DNA from: Hellea sp.
GTDB taxonomy: Bacteria; Pseudomonadota; Alphaproteobacteria; Caulobacterales; Maricaulaceae
Direction: 5' to 3'
Assembly (NCBI GenBank): GCA_014238285.1
Contig: JABABK010000001.1
Coordinates: forward strand, 155,577 to 201,357
Length of the DNA stretch: 45,781 nt
Shown here: piece after piece, positions 41,596 to 45,781 of the stretch
Numbering within the stretch: the first letter of the stretch is position 1
How the letters are laid out: the number at the start of each line of letters is the position of its first letter
The notes under the pieces: generated by a model
What the model saw: only the letters and a program-made list of their open reading frames with translations
Databases searched by the model: none
What the model was told of the DNA's origin: nothing
Translations under genes and position numbers: made by a program

Positions 41596-42344
41596 TTCAT
41601 TCGTCCTAATACTTCGCTTAACGTTTTTTTGGCCCGTTCTAGATCACCCGGTGTGTCCACGCCGTCTGGCGCAGTTTCTAGCCTCGCGGCGTAAATAGTC
41701 ATGCCGTCTTCGAGGGCGCGTAATTGCTCTAGCCGCTCTCTTTTTTCAAGAGGTGATGGAGTTAATTCGCAAAATCTATTGAGCGCCGCGCGCCTGTAAG
41801 CATAAAGCCCGACATGGTGCCAGACGCCCTGATGACCATTTTCGTCTTGTCCCGTCGGGGCGCTGGCACGGGTGAAGTAAAGCGCGCGGCCATCCTCAGC
41901 TAGTATCGCTTTGACCACATTGGGGTCACTTATCTCACGCGAGTCTGTTGTATAGACGACCGCCGTCGCAATATCGGCGTCTGGTTTATCTTTAAGTAAA
42001 CTGACCACATTCGCTACGATAGCTGGGTCAAGCGTCGGCATATCGCCCTGCACATTGACCACGATATCGTAATCCTGACCAGCATCGAATATATCAGCCG
42101 CGACGCGCACTCTATCCGTTCCTGAAGGCAGGTCAGGGTCGGTAAGCATGGCCTCTCCGCCAGCGGCCTTGATGGCATCCGCTATTTCAGTCTCTGCGCA
42201 AGCCACGATAACAGGGCCGACCTTGGCCGCCAAAGCTCTTTCATAGACATGCACGATCATCGGCTTGCCGTGAATATCCGCCAAAGGCTTACCCGGTAAT
42301 CGCGTGCTGGCCATGCGGGCCGGTATGACAATCAATGTTTTCAT
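41592..42344 (-). CDS. kdsB: 3-deoxy-manno-octulosonate cytidylyltransferase
   Basis: The protein has 250 residues from the ATG at 42344. MKTLIVIPARMASTRLPGKPLADI is the CTP-binding start; VVNVQGDMPTLDP and GLYAYRRAALNRF are family motifs. It activates Kdo as CMP-Kdo for lipid A inner core synthesis. The frame remains open to 42419 into a palindromic repeat and is clearly over-extended. It is translationally coupled to pheA and divergent from the cytochrome c gene. Confidence 0.96.
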   Translation of the reverse strand: MKTLIVIPARMASTRLPGKPLADIHGKPMIVHVYERALAAKVGPVIVACAETEIADAIKAAGGEAMLTDPDLPSGTDRVRVAADIFDAGQDYDIVVNVQGDMPTLDPAIVANVVSLLKDKPDADIATAVVYTTDSREISDPNVVKAILAEDGRALYFTRASAPTGQDENGHQGVWHHVGLYAYRRAALNRFCELTPSPLEKRERLEQLRALEDGMTIYAARLETAPDGVDTPGDLERAKKTLSEVLGRMK

Positions 42345-42668
42345 TGGAATTTTCTTTAGAGTAAGGGGCCAGAATAGGAAACTGTTTTCGCGCATCAAAA
42401 CACCACACAACCTCGTCATTACCGCCCTTGCGGCGGTAATCCACGGCTCTTTGCCTGAGTATCGTTTGGATTACCGGGACGTAGCCCGGTAATGACGAAG
42501 ATGAAAAACAAACGCGCGACCCTTCGCCGCAAGACTGTTTTACCTAAAACGGCTAATTTTGGTTGGCTTGGAAAGCGTTTTTTTATAGTAAGGCATCAAA
42601 TTCTTATAGCGCTTCATTGGTAGCGCACTCGGCAAGACCTTAATCTGGGCCGATCAAAGGACAATATT
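42345..42668. other. Intergenic region between kdsB and cytochrome c; holds a palindrome pair
   Basis: This 324-base gap between divergent genes contains the repeat unit 42414-42497 and a T-rich stretch with TATAGT near 42584-42589 that may serve as the -10 of the cytochrome gene. I see no coding sequence or RNA gene. Confidence 0.55.
42414..42497. repeat. Gene-less pair of inverted palindromes (type A then type B)
   Basis: The left arm (42414-42443) is type A (ATTACCGCC-CTTGC-GGCGGTAAT). The right arm (42467-42497) is type B reversed (ATTACCGGG-ACGTAG-CCCGGTAAT). The outer ends CGTCATTACCG and CGGTAATGACG are exact mirror images, and the inner ends are TAATCCA and TGGATTA. Only 23 bases separate the arms. 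It is the same design as 33082-33187, 9 kb away. Confidence 0.92.
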
Positions 42669-43508
42669 ATGAGCGGTGATCTCACATTTAATAAATATGC
42701 AGCGGCTATTTTGGCGACGGCACTCGGCTTTATGCTCATCAAAGAAGTCTCCCATGGCGCCATGCATGTTTCCATTCCAGATACACCAGCTTACGGCGCT
42801 GACCTGGTCGTTCAAGACGCAGGCCCTGACGTCGAGATCGACCTTCCTTTCCCGCAGCCGATTTTCGTCGCCTCTATGGATGCTACCAAAGGCGCGAAAG
42901 TCTTTAAAAAATGTACATCCTGCCATAATGCAGATTTAGACGGGAAAAATGGCACGGGTCCCAATATCTGGGACATCGTTGGTCAACCAGCAGGTCAGAA
43001 AGCAGGTTTTACAGGCTATTCCGGCGCGATGACAACATCTGGCATTACCTGGAATTATGAAGAGCTCAACGATTTCTTGACCAAGCCTAAGAATTTCCTC
43101 AGCGGCACAAAGATGAATTTCGTCGGCCTCAAAAAAGAAGCCGACCGCGCCGCTGTGATTGAATATTTACGGGTCGCATCTAATGCGCCTATCGCTCTGC
43201 CTGTCGCAGCTGCCGCGCCGTCTCAGGAAAGCGCAGAAGATACAGCCGAGCTTAACGAAATTATTGAGCAGGATGACGTCAAAGGTGAAGCCATGGGCAA
43301 TATGGCTGAAGGCGCAGATGACGCCGCTGAAAAAGTTGGCGATATTGTTGACGGCGCGCAAGAGGTTGTCAATCAAGCAACTGACGCTGCTGGAGATGTT
43401 GTAGATGCGGTAACAGATACTGCAGGCGACGCAGCTGATAAAGCAGGCGACATCGTGGACGCGGCCAAAGACAAGGTCAAAGACATCGTCAAGGATGACG
43501 GTCATTAA
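42669..43508 (+). CDS. cycM: Membrane-anchored class I cytochrome c with long helical tail
   Basis: The protein has 279 residues. An N-terminal uncleaved anchor (KYAAAILATALGFMLIK) and a linker lead to the haem motif Cys82-x2-Cys85-His86 (KKCTSCHNADL), with Met149 in GTKMNF as the sixth ligand. This part (about 1-170) matches the CycM/c552 electron carriers between bc1 complex and cytochrome oxidase. The last about 100 residues are unusual: Ala/Asp/Lys-rich amphipathic repeats (DAAGDVVDAVTDTAGDAADK). AAAGGACA precedes the ATG. Position divergent from kdsB-pheA is typical of alphaproteobacteria. Confidence 0.93.
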   Translation: MSGDLTFNKYAAAILATALGFMLIKEVSHGAMHVSIPDTPAYGADLVVQDAGPDVEIDLPFPQPIFVASMDATKGAKVFKKCTSCHNADLDGKNGTGPNIWDIVGQPAGQKAGFTGYSGAMTTSGITWNYEELNDFLTKPKNFLSGTKMNFVGLKKEADRAAVIEYLRVASNAPIALPVAAAAPSQESAEDTAELNEIIEQDDVKGEAMGNMAEGADDAAEKVGDIVDGAQEVVNQATDAAGDVVDAVTDTAGDAADKAGDIVDAAKDKVKDIVKDDGH

Positions 43509-43527
43509 GCTCCCATACATATGAATT

Positions 43528-43556
43528 AAAAAGCGGGCCTAGAGCTCGCTTTTTTT
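43528..43556 (+). terminator. Terminator after the cytochrome c gene
   Basis: AAAAAGCGGGC pairs with GCTCGCTTTTT around the loop CTAG-A, with one mismatch, and is followed by a T run. It sits 20 bases after the stop codon. Confidence 0.85.
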
Positions 43557-43605
43557 ATGAGCACTTCACCCTATCATCCCTTTATTTTTCGTTTTAAATA
43601 AAGAC

Positions 43606-44391
43606 ATGATCTTATTAACTGACATGTCTGTAGCCGGCATTTTACGCCTCACGCTAAATGACATAGCGCGGCGCAATGCGCTTTCCGATGCCATGATAGA
43701 TACACTTTCAAACGCTTTACTAGGTGCTGCCGACAACCCTGACATCAAAGTTGTGGTCATCGCCGCCAATGGCCCGGCTTTTTGTGCTGGCCACGACCTC
43801 AAGGAAATCACAGCCGCTCGCAGCGCAGATGACAAGGGCGACGCCTATTTCAAAGCATTGATGAAAAAGTGCTCCAGCTTGATGCAGTCTATCGTCCACC
43901 ACCCCAACCCCATCATCGCCGAAGTCACAGGTGTCGCCACAGCCGCCGGCTGTCAGCTCGTTGCCAGTTGTGATCTCGCCTATGCCGCTGAAACGGCCCG
44001 CTTTGCGACGCCGGGTGTGAACATCGGTCTGTTCTGCTCCACGCCCATGGTAGCGCTTTCGCGAAATGTCTCAAGCAAACACGCCATGGAAATGCTCTTA
44101 ACGGGAGAGATGATTCCAGCCAGCCGCGCCGCCGAAATCGGTTTGATCAATCGCGCCGTTCCCGTGGACACACTGACCGAAACCACAATGCAGATGGCGC
44201 AAACCATCGCCTCCAAATCCGGCAAGGTTTTGAAAATCGGCAAGCGGGCTTTTTACGAACAGTCCCAGATGGGTTTATCCGATGCCTACGCCCACACATC
44301 CAAAGTCATGGTCGAAAACATGCTCGCGCGTGACGCCGAAGAAGGCATTGGTGCTTTTTTAGAGAAGCGTAAGCCGGAGTGGGAGGGATAG
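43606..44391 (+). CDS. Enoyl-CoA hydratase/isomerase family protein (ECHDC3-like)
   Basis: The protein has 261 residues with the crotonase fold: LTLNDIARRNALSDAM, FCAGHDLKEITAAR (oxyanion-hole loop), ATAAGCQLVASCDLAYA and ATPGVNIGLFCSTPMVALSR. The two Glu used by true enoyl-CoA hydratases are not at their expected positions (GCQL and FCST), as I recall for the ECHDC3 group. Its reaction is therefore uncertain and may not be hydration. No fatty-acid genes adjoin. It converges on the BCCT transporter gene with 13 bases between the stops. Confidence 0.85.
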   Translation: MILLTDMSVAGILRLTLNDIARRNALSDAMIDTLSNALLGAADNPDIKVVVIAANGPAFCAGHDLKEITAARSADDKGDAYFKALMKKCSSLMQSIVHHPNPIIAEVTGVATAAGCQLVASCDLAYAAETARFATPGVNIGLFCSTPMVALSRNVSSKHAMEMLLTGEMIPASRAAEIGLINRAVPVDTLTETTMQMAQTIASKSGKVLKIGKRAFYEQSQMGLSDAYAHTSKVMVENMLARDAEEGIGAFLEKRKPEWEG

Positions 44392-44404
44392 GCCTCTACA
44401 AGTT

Positions 44405-45781
44405 TTACTCGACTCGAGAGTCCGAAATCAGAGACTTAACCACGGCAATACCCATCAACCCCATAACGATTGAAAACGGCAAAGCGCCGATCATCATGGC
44501 GGTGTTGATCGCGTCTAATCCCCCCGCTAGGATCAGAACGCCAATAACGGATGTGAAGACAATACCCCAAACTATAATATGAAGAGAGGCTTTGGTCGCT
44601 GTTCCGCCTGCCGCAGAAATCGTGGTCGTGACCAAAATCGCCGAATCTGCGGAGGTCACCAGATAAGTTAGCAGCAGGATAACAATCACAAACGACATAA
44701 CCTTGGCCATGACAGAGCCGAGCATAACATTTATGGTCGCAAATAGCTGCGCGGATAAAGGCGCATCAATGATCGACCCTTGAGCCTCTCCGATAAGTTC
44801 AAGCCATATGGCATTCCCGCCGGCCGAGGCGAACCAGACAAAGGCCATGAGAGTCGGAATGACCATGGCGCCGAAGATATATTCTCGCACAGACCGACCG
44901 CGGGAAATCCTGGCAAAGAAAAGCCCGACAAACGGCGCAAAGGCAATCCACCACGCCCAGATGAATATGGTCCATCCGCCCTGCCAAGAGGCCAGCGCTT
45001 GGCCCGTTTCTGTCCCGTCATCTGTCCATATCGTCGTTAGCAGGGACGGTAAATTGACAACATAGTCCCAAAGGCCTGTAAAAAACATTTTGAACACAAA
45101 GCCCGTTGCGCCGAAAAGGATGAAAAAGGTAATCAGAAAAAATGACAGACTCATATTCAAATTGGACAACCACTTAATTCCCTTGCCAACACCGGACAAT
45201 GCTGACCACGTCGATAAGGCCATGATGATGACAAGACATAAAATCATCGCCATCGTGCTCGGTTCTCCCGCCGCGTTTAAAAGCCATGTCGCGCCAGTGA
45301 TGTTTTCAAGACCAGACGCAAATTGCGAAACGCCTGCCCCGATAGCTACGGCCACGCCGAGGGCGGTTGCGATAATCGCGAGAATATCGACTATATTCCC
45401 AAGCGGACCTGACATCCATTTCCCAAATAATGGGATTAAAGATGAGCGAATAGTTAGCGGTTGTCCCTTGGCATAGGCCGGATAGGCCAGTGCCAAGCCG
45501 ATAAAGGTATAACACCCCCAAGCGGATAAGCCCCAATGCAGGAAGGACCATTTAAAAGCTTCGCGGACGGCCCCGGCGCTTTTGGGTTCGACATTGCCCA
45601 TGATCGTGTCCGGGCTGTTGACGAAATGCGATATGGGCTCACCTGTGGCATAGGTCATCATACCGATACCGATCCCCGCCCCGAACAACATAGAGAACCA
45701 TGAAAAGCGCGAAAACTCTGGTTTTTCATTTACGCCGCCAAGACGCAAACGCCCTGTTGCTGGCCATAGCGCCATGGCAAA
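44405..45781 (-). CDS. BCCT family betaine/choline/carnitine transporter, 5' truncated
   Basis: The frame is open through the window end (the codons before the ATG at 45775 read Phe-Ala), so the N-terminus is missing. The visible 458 residues hold GAGIGIGMMTYATGEPISHF, the Na+-coupled GxGIGxM segment of BCCT carriers (TM3), and FIWAWWIAFAPFVGLFFARISRGRSVREYI, the Trp-rich substrate box (TM8). About ten membrane helices are visible. Such carriers import quaternary ammonium compounds with Na+ or H+. The substrate cannot be assigned, though the window also holds a quaternary-amine Rieske oxygenase. Confidence 0.95.
   Translation of the reverse strand, partial: FAMALWPATGRLRLGGVNEKPEFSRFSWFSMLFGAGIGIGMMTYATGEPISHFVNSPDTIMGNVEPKSAGAVREAFKWSFLHWGLSAWGCYTFIGLALAYPAYAKGQPLTIRSSLIPLFGKWMSGPLGNIVDILAIIATALGVAVAIGAGVSQFASGLENITGATWLLNAAGEPSTMAMILCLVIIMALSTWSALSGVGKGIKWLSNLNMSLSFFLITFFILFGATGFVFKMFFTGLWDYVVNLPSLLTTIWTDDGTETGQALASWQGGWTIFIWAWWIAFAPFVGLFFARISRGRSVREYIFGAMVIPTLMAFVWFASAGGNAIWLELIGEAQGSIIDAPLSAQLFATINVMLGSVMAKVMSFVIVILLLTYLVTSADSAILVTTTISAAGGTATKASLHIIVWGIVFTSVIGVLILAGGLDAINTAMMIGALPFSIVMGLMGIAVVKSLISDSRVE

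Noticed and set aside
42345-42419. N-terminal extension of kdsB
   Set aside because: It runs into the type A palindrome, and the conserved KdsB start MKTLIVIPARMAS begins at 42344.

Overview
This window is a piece of chromosome from a Gram-negative alphaproteobacterium, with roughly even base composition. The evidence is gene order and family content: kdsB-pheA divergent from a membrane-anchored cytochrome c (cycM type), dnaX-ybaB with a small SRP RNA just upstream, an IalB-family protein, an extensin-like C-terminal domain protein, an NsrR-type regulator with a group III truncated globin, and short palindromic repeats of types common in this class. A marine or stalked lineage (Hyphomonadales/Maricaulales-like) is my guess only.

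Layout. 1-3.8 kb: an M13 metallopeptidase (5' end cut by the window), a terminator, and a two-gene ABC exporter. 3.8-5.4 kb: two small envelope proteins of unknown role. 5.4-6.5 kb: a FemAB/CelD-like GNAT (minus). 6.7-9.55 kb: a tight operon of a TauD-like dioxygenase, a CDF metal exporter and a Rieske oxygenase. 9.56-15.6 kb: a long minus-strand block with a TerB-like membrane protein, an acyltransferase-3, an enolase-superfamily enzyme, an envelope cluster (extensin-like protein, trypsin-like protease, DUF350) and rlmN. 15.7-16.84 kb: two tandem proteasome/HslV-fold proteins that have lost key active-site residues. 16.9-18.1 kb: an NO-response locus (nsrR, a 55-residue membrane protein, a truncated globin). 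18.1-25.1 kb: a lipoprotein haem peroxidase, IalB, a BNR-type propeller, a PilZ protein, a MoeB/ThiF enzyme and a lipoprotein zinc protease. 25.2-31.3 kb: pyruvate carboxylase and a DUF1800-DUF1501 pair. 31.4-33.2 kb: a quaternary-amine-type Rieske oxygenase, then a GIY-YIG nuclease gene enclosed by an exact 31-bp inverted repeat. 33.2-37.3 kb: a Q/G/S-rich secreted protein, ybaB, dnaX and SRP RNA. 37.3-40.7 kb: two tandem beta-barrel proteins, nudC, a DoxX-like protein and a YHS lipoprotein. 40.7-45.8 kb: pheA, kdsB, cytochrome c, an enoyl-CoA hydratase-like protein and a BCCT transporter (cut by the window end).

The two most unusual things are: (1) the GIY-YIG gene between inverted copies of a palindrome, with gene-less pairs of the same palindrome family at 33.1 and 42.4 kb. 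This has the architecture of a REPIN and its mobiliser, but with a GIY-YIG nuclease instead of a Y1 transposase. (2) The tandem proteasome-fold pair, in which only the first keeps the N-terminal Thr and both lack the Asp17- and Lys33-equivalent residues. No tRNA, CRISPR array, insertion sequence or intact prophage was seen.
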